Origin: Paenarthrobacter sp. Z7-10
GTDB lineage: Bacteria; Actinomycetota; Actinomycetes; Actinomycetales; Micrococcaceae
DNA length: 44,021 bases
Assembly: GCF_026932795.1 (NCBI RefSeq)
Contig: NZ_JADPVH010000035.1
Location: 1-44,021, forward strand
Direction: 5' to 3'
Positions 23,755 to 31,617 of the stretch are shown here, in pieces. How positions within the stretch are numbered: position 1 is the first letter of the stretch; each line of letters opens with the position of its first letter. The notes beneath the pieces were generated by a model. The model was not told the origin of the DNA, ran no database searches, and was given only the letters and a program-made list of their open reading frames with translations. A program made the position numbers and the translations under genes.

Positions 23755-25062
23755 ATCTCTACCGACTCATTTTTCGGCAACCTTACCCGGCTGCGCAACC
23801 GCGTCCTGCCCGCCAAGGCGCAGGCCCGGCTCAACACCCCGCGCGGACTGCTCTGGGGTTTCGTCGCCGTGCACCTGTTCTTCGTGCTGTTCATGATGAT
23901 CTGGGTGCTTCAGGGCCAGGCCTTCAGCGACACCAACATTTACCGGGACTGGGCGCTGGGTGGTTTCCGGGAGGAAAACCTGGTGGGTCTGCCCAGCCCT
24001 TGGGTTTACCCGATCCTGGCCCTGCTGCCTATCGCCATCGCCGGTTTGGCCGGGCCCGGTCCCTTCCTGCTGATCTGGGTGCTGATGATCACGGCACTCA
24101 ATGCCGTGGCGGTGGGCAAGCTCACTGCATGGGGCCGCAACGCTGCGGCGATCAAGGCCGCCTGGTGGTGGATGGGTTTCGTGTTTTTGATGGGCTGGCT
24201 GGGTTTCGCCCGGGTGGACGGACTGACCGCCCCGATCGTTTTGATTGCGCTGGCCTACGGCGTCTCGCATCCGTTCGTCGCCTCCCTGCTGCTCAGCGCG
24301 GCGACCTGGGTCAAAGTCTGGCCTGCCGCCGTCGTGCTGTCACTGCTGACCGTGGTCAAGCAGCGCGTGCGGGTCATCGCCGCCGGCGTCCTCGTCACCG
24401 CCGTCGTGACGATCGCCGCGTTCGCTCTGGGGGTTGCGCCGAAACTGCTGAACTTCCTCACCGCCCAGGGCGACCGTGGTATGCAGCTCGAGGCCACCTT
24501 CACGACGCCGTGGCTGTGGCTTTCCGTGCTGCACATCGACGGCTCCCGGATGTACATGAACACGGACATTAACTCCATGCAGGTGGACGGTCCCGGCACC
24601 GAGGTGATGTCCTTTTTGATGCAGCCGCTGCTGATCCTGGCCGCGCTGGTCGTGGTGGTCCTGATTTTCTGGGCGCTGCACAACGGCAAACGCAATGGCG
24701 GCACCGACCGCACCGAACTGCTGCTGGCGGGATCACTGACCATGGTGACGGCCTTCGTCGTCTTCAATAAGGTGGGATCCCCGCAGTTCATGGTGTGGCT
24801 GGCTCCTGCCGTGGCCGTGGGACTGGCGCACAGCTGGAAGGAATGGCGCGTGCCGGCCACCATGCTGATCGGCATTGCGCTGGCCACCTTCTTTGTCGAT
24901 CCGCTGTTCTACGATGCGCTGAGCCACAACAATCCGGTGATGGCACTGGTGCTGACCATCCGCAACGTGCTGCTCGTGGTGCTGTTCTGCTGGTGCGTCC
25001 GCCGGCTGTACCTGCTGGGCCGAAGGTCACCATCCGCCATTTCCCTGGCCAAGGAGTCCTGA
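23755..25062 (+). CDS. GT87/DUF2029-type membrane glycosyltransferase, copy 1
   Basis: A polytopic membrane protein (about 435 residues from the proposed start) with GLLWGFVAVHLFFVLFMMIW as TM1, then the conserved acidic loop GQAFSDTNIYRDWALGGF, FARVDGLTAPIVLIAL, TWVKVWPAAVVLSLL and KVGSPQFMVWLAPAVAVGL. These mark the GT87 family of polyprenol-phosphate-mannose-dependent mannosyltransferases (PimE-like). No ATG, GTG or TTG lies at the position homologous to its paralogue; instead AAGGA is followed 8 nt later by ATC at 23755. In-frame ATGs exist at 23584 and 23587, upstream of the repeats. It is followed 1 bp later by copy 2. Confidence 0.8.
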   Translation: MSTDSFFGNLTRLRNRVLPAKAQARLNTPRGLLWGFVAVHLFFVLFMMIWVLQGQAFSDTNIYRDWALGGFREENLVGLPSPWVYPILALLPIAIAGLAGPGPFLLIWVLMITALNAVAVGKLTAWGRNAAAIKAAWWWMGFVFLMGWLGFARVDGLTAPIVLIALAYGVSHPFVASLLLSAATWVKVWPAAVVLSLLTVVKQRVRVIAAGVLVTAVVTIAAFALGVAPKLLNFLTAQGDRGMQLEATFTTPWLWLSVLHIDGSRMYMNTDINSMQVDGPGTEVMSFLMQPLLILAALVVVVLIFWALHNGKRNGGTDRTELLLAGSLTMVTAFVVFNKVGSPQFMVWLAPAVAVGLAHSWKEWRVPATMLIGIALATFFVDPLFYDALSHNNPVMALVLTIRNVLLVVLFCWCVRRLYLLGRRSPSAISLAKES

Positions 25063-25063
25063 C

Positions 25064-26464
25064 ATTTCCGCCGCATTCTTCGCCCTGCTGCTGCGGATCC
25101 GGCAGGCGGTTCTGCCACCGGCCGCGGTGGCCTGGTTCGCCCGCCCCGCCAGCGTCTGGTGGGGCTTTGCCGCCGTTCACCTCTACTTCCTGGCTTGGAT
25201 GATGTCCTTTGTGATCCACGGCGAGGCCTTCAGCGACACGGCTCAGTACAGGCAGTGGGCGGTGGCGGGTTTCCAGCCGGACGACGGCGGCCCCCCCATC
25301 AGCGTGTGGGTTTATCCGGTGCTCGCACAGGTTCCGATTTTCTTTGCCAACATTTTAGGTCCAGGCCTGTATCTGGTGGTTTGGACGCTGATGATCAGCG
25401 CCCTGAATGCGGCCGCGCTGCTCTACCTCACCCGCGCCGGCAAACGGCCCGAGGGCATCGCACCGGCCTGGTGGTGGCTGATCTTCACGGTCTTCATGGG
25501 TTACCTCAGCTTTGCCAGGGTGGAAGGCATCACCGCACCGATTGTCCTGGTGGCCCTGCTGCTCGCCGCCAGCAGGCCGCTGCTGGCCACGGTGCTGCTG
25601 AGCATTGCAACCTGGATCAAAGTCTGGCCCGCAGCCGTTGTGGTGCCCATCGTGATCGCCAGCCGCAGGCGCTGGCAGATCATTGGCACCGGCATCCTGG
25701 TCAGTGTCCTGGTGGTGGTGGGCACCTACTTCGCCGGCGGCATCCGGCATCTCTTCGACTTCCTGACGAACCAGGGCCAGCGGGGCATGCAGCTGGAGGC
25801 TACCTTCTCCACGCCTTGGGTCTGGCTGAGCGTGCTCCACCTGGGCGGCGCCAAAATTGCGGACAACGTGGCCATCAACTCCACCGAGGTCTACGGGCCG
25901 GGTACCCCCGTGGCGGCCTTCCTGATGCAGCCACTTTTTCTGCTGGCCGCCGCCATCGGCGCCGGGCTGCTGATCTGGGCCCTGCGCCGCGGTGCCGAGC
26001 GCGAGGAGCTGTTCCTGGAAGGTGCGCTGATGATGACGACCGCCTTCGTGGTCTTCAACAAAGTGGGCTCCCCGCAGTTCATCATCTGGCTGGCGCCGGT
26101 GGTCACCGCCGGCCTGACTCACTCCTGGCATCGGTGGAGGGTTCCCGCTGCGCTGCTGATGGCCATTGCCGTCACGACTTTTGTGATTTATCCACTGTTC
26201 TACACGCCGCTGATCCACGCCAATCCGATCATGGCGTCAGTGCTCACCATCCGCAATGTGCTGCTTGTGCTCCTGATGTACTGGTCCGTCCGGCGAACCA
26301 TCGACCTGGCCCGCAAATCCGGACCGGCGGCGGCGCTGCCAGCCCCCGCGGAACCAGCCGGCAAGGGAACCCAGCCGGCTGTCCGGCAACAGCTTCCGGG
26401 TGTTGGCGTCGATGATGAGCAGATACACGACGAAGGCCACCGCCACCGCGAAGGCCAGCGTTGA
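25064..26464 (+). CDS. GT87/DUF2029-type membrane glycosyltransferase, copy 2
   Basis: Clearly paralogous to copy 1 along its length: FFALLLRIRQAVLP, WWGFAAVHLYFLAWMM, GEAFSDTAQYRQWAVAGF, FARVEGITAPIVLVALL, IKVWPAAVVVPI, KVGSPQFIIWLAPVVTAGL and LTIRNVLLVLLMYWSVRR. Likely uses polyprenyl-phosphate mannose. Homology begins before the only good standard start (GTG at 25127). An AAGGAG lies 7 nt before an ATT at 25064, 1 bp after the copy 1 stop. The family core ends near 26320; the remaining about 45 residues are antisense to the MptB-like copy 2 gene, with which it overlaps by 228 bp. Confidence 0.8.
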   Translation: MSAAFFALLLRIRQAVLPPAAVAWFARPASVWWGFAAVHLYFLAWMMSFVIHGEAFSDTAQYRQWAVAGFQPDDGGPPISVWVYPVLAQVPIFFANILGPGLYLVVWTLMISALNAAALLYLTRAGKRPEGIAPAWWWLIFTVFMGYLSFARVEGITAPIVLVALLLAASRPLLATVLLSIATWIKVWPAAVVVPIVIASRRRWQIIGTGILVSVLVVVGTYFAGGIRHLFDFLTNQGQRGMQLEATFSTPWVWLSVLHLGGAKIADNVAINSTEVYGPGTPVAAFLMQPLFLLAAAIGAGLLIWALRRGAEREELFLEGALMMTTAFVVFNKVGSPQFIIWLAPVVTAGLTHSWHRWRVPAALLMAIAVTTFVIYPLFYTPLIHANPIMASVLTIRNVLLVLLMYWSVRRTIDLARKSGPAAALPAPAEPAGKGTQPAVRQQLPGVGVDDEQIHDEGHRHREGQR

Positions 26465-27961
26465 GGCCTGGAAGTCCAAATGAACGAATGACCACACCGA
26501 AAGCTGATCCTGCGCGCCGAAAACGACGAAAAAGGTGATCACCACGTACAGCGATTTGATCTGCCAGTCATCGCGCAGGCCGCTGACGGCCAGGAATGGA
26601 ATAAACCAGAGCACGTACCAGGGCTGGATGATCGGAGAGAGCACCACGATGGCGGCGAAGGCAAGGGCCAGGCGCCGGATCAGTTTCGGATAGCTGCCGC
26701 GGAACATCAGCAGCACCACCAGGGCCACCCCTGCCCATTTGAGGACCGAACGCAGGATGGTCGCCAGCAGCCCCCCGTTGAGCCCAAGCACATTGGCCAA
26801 ACCCTCCACCAGCTGGCCCAGGAACCCCGACGGGGCGTATCCGGTGTAGCCGGGAGTGGGGTCGGCGATGGCCCAGACCCAACCGGAGCCAAGGTGGTAC
26901 GGCAGCCCACTGAGCAGCAGGATGCCGAAGCTGAGCATCGCCGTCGCGCCCCAATAGCAAAATCTTCGGGCCAGGGAGGCCCCCGGACCCGCCCACAACA
27001 GCCCGACGAAGGGCAGCAGCACGATGGTGATGGGCTTAACGCCGATTGAAGCCGTCACCAGCAGGACGCCCAGCAATCCGCGCCGGGTGGCAGCGAGGTA
27101 GACCCCGGCCACCGCCAATCCCACCATTAGCGCGTCATTGTGGGCACTGGCAACGAAACTGATCAGGAACAGCGGATTCGCCACTGCAATCCAGAGCGCG
27201 CGTGCGCCGCTGAGGTTGTGCAGCCGGGCCAGCTTGGGCACAAACACTACGCACAACGCCACACCGGCGACGGCGAGCAGCCGAAACAGAAAAACCGAGA
27301 AGTCGGGTTGGGCATCGGTGATCTGGACGACGCCGCGTTCCAGCCAGAGGAAGTATGGCCCATACGGCGTCTTCGCCTCCGCCCAAGCTGGGTCCGCGCC
27401 GAGCGAAAACCAGTTGCTCAGAGCCGAGATGCCCGTCTTGTAGGGGTTGAGTCCTTCCAGGACCAGCCTGCCCTGACCTGTGTAGGCATAGACATCACGG
27501 GAGAAAATGGGCACGGCGAACAGCAGCGGTGCCGTCCAGGCGGCGATGGCCAGCACCACCGAGCGCAGCGAACCCGGGCCCCAGTGCTTCAACCGCTGTC
27601 CCAGCCGGAGCCAGGACCGGACCAGGACCATAGCGCCGACGGTGAGCAGCAGCGTGGAGGTGGTGACCCCTGCGCCCTCCGTCCGCAGCGCAATCACCAG
27701 CGGATGCCGCACCATGGGTGAACCGTTAGCGATCCAGCCGGCCCCGATCGAGCCAACGAACACCATGAAGGAGCCGACAAAGCCCTGCAGTATGGCCCAA
27801 TACGCCTTCGGCGGTAGACCGTTCAGGCCGCCCTGGTGGTCAGTGGCCGGCGGTGGAAAGGCGGACGACGACGGTGCCATCCAGCGTGCCGCAGGCGGCG
27901 GGACCGACGCGGCAGGCTCCGGCCGTGTTCCCGGTCCCGCCGGCGGATCGCCTGCCGTCAT
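26237..27961 (-). CDS. MptB-like polyprenol-phosphomannose-dependent mannosyltransferase, copy 2
   Basis: A 574-residue GT-C protein paralogous to copy 1: IFSRDVYAYTGQGRLVLEGLNPYKTGISALSNW, TPYGPYFLWLERG, SAHNDALMVGLAVAGVYLA, VKPITIVLLPFVGLLWAGPG, SPIIQPWYVLWFIPFLAVSG. The N-terminus (about 45 residues) is Pro/Ala-rich and cytosolic. Start at 27961, with AGAGGAA 9 nt upstream. The family core ends around LLIIDANTRKLLP (about 26385); the last about 50 residues run antisense into the 3' end of GT87 copy 2. It is convergent with the GT87 pair and divergent from orn. Confidence 0.85.
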   Translation of the reverse strand: MTAGDPPAGPGTRPEPAASVPPPAARWMAPSSSAFPPPATDHQGGLNGLPPKAYWAILQGFVGSFMVFVGSIGAGWIANGSPMVRHPLVIALRTEGAGVTTSTLLLTVGAMVLVRSWLRLGQRLKHWGPGSLRSVVLAIAAWTAPLLFAVPIFSRDVYAYTGQGRLVLEGLNPYKTGISALSNWFSLGADPAWAEAKTPYGPYFLWLERGVVQITDAQPDFSVFLFRLLAVAGVALCVVFVPKLARLHNLSGARALWIAVANPLFLISFVASAHNDALMVGLAVAGVYLAATRRGLLGVLLVTASIGVKPITIVLLPFVGLLWAGPGASLARRFCYWGATAMLSFGILLLSGLPYHLGSGWVWAIADPTPGYTGYAPSGFLGQLVEGLANVLGLNGGLLATILRSVLKWAGVALVVLLMFRGSYPKLIRRLALAFAAIVVLSPIIQPWYVLWFIPFLAVSGLRDDWQIKSLYVVITFFVVFGAQDQLSVWSFVHLDFQASTLAFAVAVAFVVYLLIIDANTRKLLPDSRLGSLAGWFRGGWQRRRRSGFAGQVDGSPDGPVHQEHKQHIADGEH

Positions 27962-28086
27962 TTTAGGAAATTCCTCTGCTGGCTGAAGATGGAAGGCGAA
28001 GCCTGCTGAAAAGCCGTGCACCGGCGATCATGAATCGTCCCATTTTAGCATCGAGGCATGGCCCCATTGGGGAGGTCTCCGGGCGG

Positions 28087-28092
28087 TACATT
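28087..28092 (+). promoter_or_regulatory. -10 box of a probably leaderless orn mRNA
   Basis: TACATT matches TANNNT and ends 6 nt before the GTG start of orn. No Shine-Dalgarno is present, so a leaderless transcript is predicted. Confidence 0.55.
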
Positions 28093-28098
28093 GGTCTG

Positions 28099-28701
28099 GT
28101 GCCTATATCTAATGAACGCATTGTGTGGATCGATTGTGAAATGACGGGGCTGGACCTTCAGGCTGACGCGCTGATTGAAGTGGCCGCCTTGGTCACCGAC
28201 TCAGAGCTGAACATCCTCGGTGAGGGAATCGACGTCGTCATCAAGCCCGACCCAACGGCGTTGGCCCAGATGGGCGACTTTGTGCGTGAAATGCACACCA
28301 CTTCCAAATTGCTCGACGAGCTGGAAAATGGCATCTCAATGGAAGAGGCCCAAGCGGCGGTGCTGGCCTACATTAAAGAACACGTTCCGGACCCTAAAAA
28401 GGCACCCCTGGGCGGCAACTCCGTGGGCACGGACCGGATGTTCCTGGCCCGCGACATGCCGGACATCGTGGAGCACCTTCACTATCGTGTGATCGATGTC
28501 TCAACCATCAAGGAGCTCTCCCGCCGCTGGTACGCCCGCAGTTATTTCCAGGCGCCAGTCAAGCACGGTGGTCACCGCGCCCTGGGCGATATCCGGGACT
28601 CCATCAACGAACTAAAGTACTACCGCGAGGCCGTTTTCGTCCCGGCCCCGGGGCCTGACTCGGTGACCGCCAAGCAGATTTCCGGCAAATATTCGCTCTG
28701 A
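28099..28701 (+). CDS. orn: Oligoribonuclease
   Basis: A 200-residue DEDDh 3'-5' exonuclease that degrades two- to five-nucleotide RNAs, including pGpG. Motifs: IVWIDCEMTGLD (ExoI, Asp and Glu), GGNSVGTDRMFLARDMP (ExoII), and HRALGDIRDSINELKYYRE (ExoIII, His and Asp). Length matches family (about 180-210). The start GTG (VPISNERIVW) is selected over an upstream in-frame ATG at 28030 because it gives the normal N-terminus and sits 6 nt after a TANNNT box. Monocistronic, followed by tRNA-His. Confidence 0.95.
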   Translation: MPISNERIVWIDCEMTGLDLQADALIEVAALVTDSELNILGEGIDVVIKPDPTALAQMGDFVREMHTTSKLLDELENGISMEEAQAAVLAYIKEHVPDPKKAPLGGNSVGTDRMFLARDMPDIVEHLHYRVIDVSTIKELSRRWYARSYFQAPVKHGGHRALGDIRDSINELKYYREAVFVPAPGPDSVTAKQISGKYSL

Positions 28702-28815
28702 TCCGCGTCTCCGGTCGAAAGCACCCCCGGAGAGCAGGTAGACTATTTGTCGCTGCCGTTTCCGCCGCGGACGCGAACTCCGGTTCGTCGTTTCGCCGGC
28801 CAAGTCAGGGCACAT

Positions 28816-28889
28816 GGTGGGATTAGCTCAGTTGGCAGAGCGCCTGGTTGTGGTCCAGGAGGTCGCGGGTTCAACCCCCGTATCTCACC
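28816..28889 (+). tRNA. tRNA-His (GTG anticodon)
   Basis: A full cloverleaf folds: 7-bp acceptor 28817-28823 with 28882-28888, D-stem GCTC/GAGC, anticodon stem CCTGG/CCAGG at 28843-28847 and 28855-28859, loop TTGTGGT with anticodon GTG at 28850-28852, and T-loop GGTTCAACCC. The extra G at 28816 opposite C28889 is the histidine identity feature (G-1:C73). CCA is not fully encoded. Confidence 0.97.
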
Positions 28890-28929
28890 CAGAGATAGGC
28901 AGGACTTCACGTCGGGTCCTGCCGAAACA

Positions 28930-28966
28930 CGAAGGCCGCTCCGGATTCATCCGGGTGCGGCCTTCG
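28930..28966 (+). terminator. Strong hairpin after tRNA-His
   Basis: A 10-bp outer stem (CGAAGGCCGC with GCGGCCTTCG) encloses a second perfect stem CCGGAT-TC-ATCCGG. No T-run follows, as is common in high-GC actinobacteria. It is 40 bp after the tRNA and probably ends or protects its transcript. Confidence 0.7.
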
Positions 28967-29001
28967 GCATGTAATACCGTATGTTCGGCATGTAATACCG
29001 T
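28963..29001. repeat. 18-bp direct repeat, 21-bp period
   Basis: TTCGGCATGTAATACCGT occurs at 28963-28980 and again at 28984-29001, separated by ATG. The first copy starts within the distal arm of the tRNA-His hairpin. Confidence 0.9.
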
Positions 29002-29072
29002 TTGGAAGGGACTCCGCCGCGCGGGATCCCTCGTCGACCGCAGGGAAACCGCAGGGAAGAGGAGCCGCAACG

Positions 29073-30227
29073 ATGAAGCGCAATCTCTACGACGAAGACC
29101 ACGAACTCTTCCGTGAAGTCGCTCAGGAGTTCAATTCCCGCGAGGTCGCCCCGCACTACGCGCAGTGGGATGCCGATCACCTGATTCCGCGCAGCCTGTG
29201 GACCGCGGCCGGCGGGCAGGGGCTGCTGGGCCTGGCCGTTCCGGAAGACCTGGGCGGAATGGGGATGACCGACTACCGCTTCCGTGCAGTTCTCGATGAG
29301 GAGTTCGCCGCCAGCAATCATCTGGCCGTGGGCCTGGCACTGCATCTGCACGACGATATGGTGCTCCCCCACCTGCTGGCGTACGCCTCCGAGGACCTGA
29401 AACAGCGCTGGCTCCCCGGTATGGCCGCCGGTACCACTGTCACCTCGATTGCCATGACCGAGCCGGGCGCCGGCAGCGATCTGCGGGGTATCCGCACCAA
29501 GGCAGTCCGGGACGGAGACGACTGGTTGCTGTCCGGCCAAAAGACCTTCATCGGCAACGGCCTTTCCGGGGACGCGGCCCTGGTGCTGGCCCGCACCGAC
29601 GGTTCAACCGGGCGCGGCAACAAGGACTCGTTCTCGCTGTTCATGGTTGCCAAGGGTGAGGGTTACAGCACCGGCAAGCAACTGGACAAGATGGGACTCA
29701 AGGCCTCGGACACCACCGAGCTCTTCTTCGACAATGTCCGCGTCCCCGGCGCGGATCTGGTGGGTGAGGCCGGCAGTGGCCTGGAATACGCCGCCGGGCA
29801 GCTCCCACAGGGCCGGCTGGCAATAGCGGTGGCCTCCTCCGCCCTCGCCCGTGCCGTCTACGAGGCCACGGTGACATACGCCAAGGACCGGAACGCCTTT
29901 GGTGAACGGGTCATCGATTTCCAGAACAGCCGGTTTGTGCTGGCCGATGTGCTCACCGAAGTGCAGGTCACCGAGACCTACGTCGACGCCGCCATGCTCG
30001 CCTTCAACCGCGGTGAGCTGGACGCGGTCGATGCTGCGCAAGCCAAGTTGTGGGCCAGTGAGCGGGTCAAGTCCATCACGGACCGCTGCCTGCAGCTGCA
30101 CGGCGGTTATGGCTACATTCTGGAATATCCGGTGGCGCAGGCCTTCCTCGCGTCCCGGCTGCTGACGATCTTCGGCGGCACCAGCGAGATCATGCGCGAC
30201 ATCGTTGGCCGCAGCATCGCCCGCTGA
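29073..30227 (+). CDS. Acyl-CoA dehydrogenase-family protein lacking the usual catalytic Glu
   Basis: A 384-residue flavoenzyme of the acyl-CoA dehydrogenase fold: GMAAGTTVTSIAMTEPGAGSDL (FAD-binding signature 1, about 117-137), QKTFIGNG, KDRNAFGERVIDFQN and LQLHGGYGYILEYPVAQAFLASRLLTIFGGTSEIM (signature 2). The family oxidises acyl-CoA to enoyl-CoA. In long-chain-type members the base is Glu in LPxERL; here it reads LPQGRL with Gly247. The alternative Glu of medium-chain enzymes is also Gly (IFGGTSEI, 368-369), as is normal for the long-chain group. GGAAGAGGAG precedes the ATG. Activity is therefore doubtful or differs. It is 32 bp upstream of def. Confidence 0.85.
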   Translation: MKRNLYDEDHELFREVAQEFNSREVAPHYAQWDADHLIPRSLWTAAGGQGLLGLAVPEDLGGMGMTDYRFRAVLDEEFAASNHLAVGLALHLHDDMVLPHLLAYASEDLKQRWLPGMAAGTTVTSIAMTEPGAGSDLRGIRTKAVRDGDDWLLSGQKTFIGNGLSGDAALVLARTDGSTGRGNKDSFSLFMVAKGEGYSTGKQLDKMGLKASDTTELFFDNVRVPGADLVGEAGSGLEYAAGQLPQGRLAIAVASSALARAVYEATVTYAKDRNAFGERVIDFQNSRFVLADVLTEVQVTETYVDAAMLAFNRGELDAVDAAQAKLWASERVKSITDRCLQLHGGYGYILEYPVAQAFLASRLLTIFGGTSEIMRDIVGRSIAR

Positions 30228-30259
30228 ATACCCCTTCCCCCAGCCGCAAGGATTCCTTC

Positions 30260-30832
30260 ATGACCATCCACCCGATCACCATTCTGGGCGACCCCGTCCT
30301 GCACCAGCGCGCCGCCCGGGTGGAGAACTTCGATGACCAGCTGCGCACACTGATCGCCGACATGTTTGAAACGATGGACGCCGCCAACGGCGTAGGTCTG
30401 GCCGCGCCACAGATTGGTGTGGCGCTGCGCATTTTTACCTATCATCTGGAGAACGACGACGACGTTCCCGACCGCGGCGTGCTGGTGAACCCCTCGCTGA
30501 TGCCGGGAAAGATTTCCGGCAAGGCACCGGATCCGGACGAGGAGGTGGAGGGTTGCCTGTCTGTCCCGGGCGCCAACTTTCCGCTCAAACGCGCCGAATG
30601 GGTGAGGGTTTCCGGTTTCGACGGTCAGGGCCAGCGGCTGGAGTTTGAGGCGACCGGATGGTTTGCCCGCTGCATGCAGCACGAATACGACCATCTGGAC
30701 GGCCGGCTGTACGTGGACCGACTCAATGAGCGTTACAAGCGCAAGGCGAAGCGGACCGCGCGGGACCGGGGCTGGGGCGTTCCGGGGTTGACCTGGCTGC
30801 CCGGCGTGGACGCGGATCCCTTCGGGCACTGA
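30260..30832 (+). CDS. def: Peptide deformylase
   Basis: A 190-residue iron- or zinc-dependent deformylase that removes the formyl group from nascent N-terminal Met. All three motifs are intact: GVGLAAPQ (44-51), EGCLS (97-101, metal Cys99) and HEYDH (141-145, two metal His and catalytic Glu). AAGGA lies 7 nt before the ATG. It follows the acyl-CoA dehydrogenase gene by 32 bp. Confidence 0.96.
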   Translation: MTIHPITILGDPVLHQRAARVENFDDQLRTLIADMFETMDAANGVGLAAPQIGVALRIFTYHLENDDDVPDRGVLVNPSLMPGKISGKAPDPDEEVEGCLSVPGANFPLKRAEWVRVSGFDGQGQRLEFEATGWFARCMQHEYDHLDGRLYVDRLNERYKRKAKRTARDRGWGVPGLTWLPGVDADPFGH

Positions 30833-30978
30833 TCCTGCAACTGGTTCACGGGAGGCACTGCCCGGGGCGCTGAAAGCTGTTTCACCTTCCTGTCCGCTGC
30901 AGTACATTGATCGAAAGCGCTGGAGCGCATGCCCCTGCTGCACATTTGGGAAATAATCGGGAAACAGGAGTGTCACGG

Positions 30979-31551
30979 ATGGCCGAAGTACTGCTCTTCC
31001 ACCATGCACAGGGGCTGACTCCCGGCGTCGCCGCCTTCGCCGAGGAGCTGCGAACGGCCGGGCACACCGTGCACACGCCCGATCTCTACGATGGGCGCAC
31101 CTTTGCAACGTTGGCGGAGGGGCTGGCCTATGCCGAGGAGATCGGCTTCGATGAGGTTATGGAGCGCGGCATCCGGGCGGCACAGGAACTACCGTCCGAG
31201 CTTGTCTACGCCGGCTTCTCCCTTGGCGTGCTGCCGGCCCAGCGGCTGGCACAGACGCGGCCTGGTGCACACGGGGCCCTGCTGTTCTAGTCCTGTGTGC
31301 CGGTGTCCGAATTCGGTCCGGGCTGGCCGGCAGCCGTTCCGGTCCAAGTGCATGGGATGGACGCGGATCCGATCTTCGTCGGTGAAGGTGATATTGACGC
31401 GGCCCGGGCGCTTGTCGAGGAGGCTGACGACGCCGAACTCTTCCTGTACCCCGGCGACCAGCACTACTTCGCCGACAGTTCACTGCCGTCCTTCGATCCG
31501 GACGCCGCCGCGCTGCTGACCCAGCGGGTGCTGGCTTTCCTCAGCCGGTAA
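30979..31551 (+). pseudogene. Dienelactone hydrolase family protein interrupted by TAG
   Basis: The ATG at 30979 (AGGAG 8 nt upstream) opens an alpha/beta-hydrolase frame MAEVLLFHHAQGLTPGVAAF with GFSLGVLPAQ, which aligns with the nucleophile elbow although Ser replaces the usual Cys. The frame stops at TAG 31288-31290 after GALLF, and the same frame resumes with SCVPVSEFGPGWPA, VQVHGMDADPIF, FLYPGDQHYFADSSLP and a normal end at 31551. Without the TAG it would be a typical 190-residue dienelactone hydrolase-like protein. In relatives I recall, an aromatic residue (Tyr) precedes SC.P. Probably a nonsense allele. The product would lack the catalytic Asp/His half. Confidence 0.8.
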
Positions 31552-31617
31552 CAGGCCTCCCTAACGACCGCGCTCTGTTTAGGGGCTTTGCGCCACGGGC
31601 TGGATAGGGTGGATGAC

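Noticed and set aside
11484-31290. Genome-wide recoding of TAG to an amino acid
   Set aside because: LigD, the GntR at 11880-12581, GT9 copy 2, the dehydrogenase at 4034-4984 and the small gene at 21466 end at TAG in the expected place.
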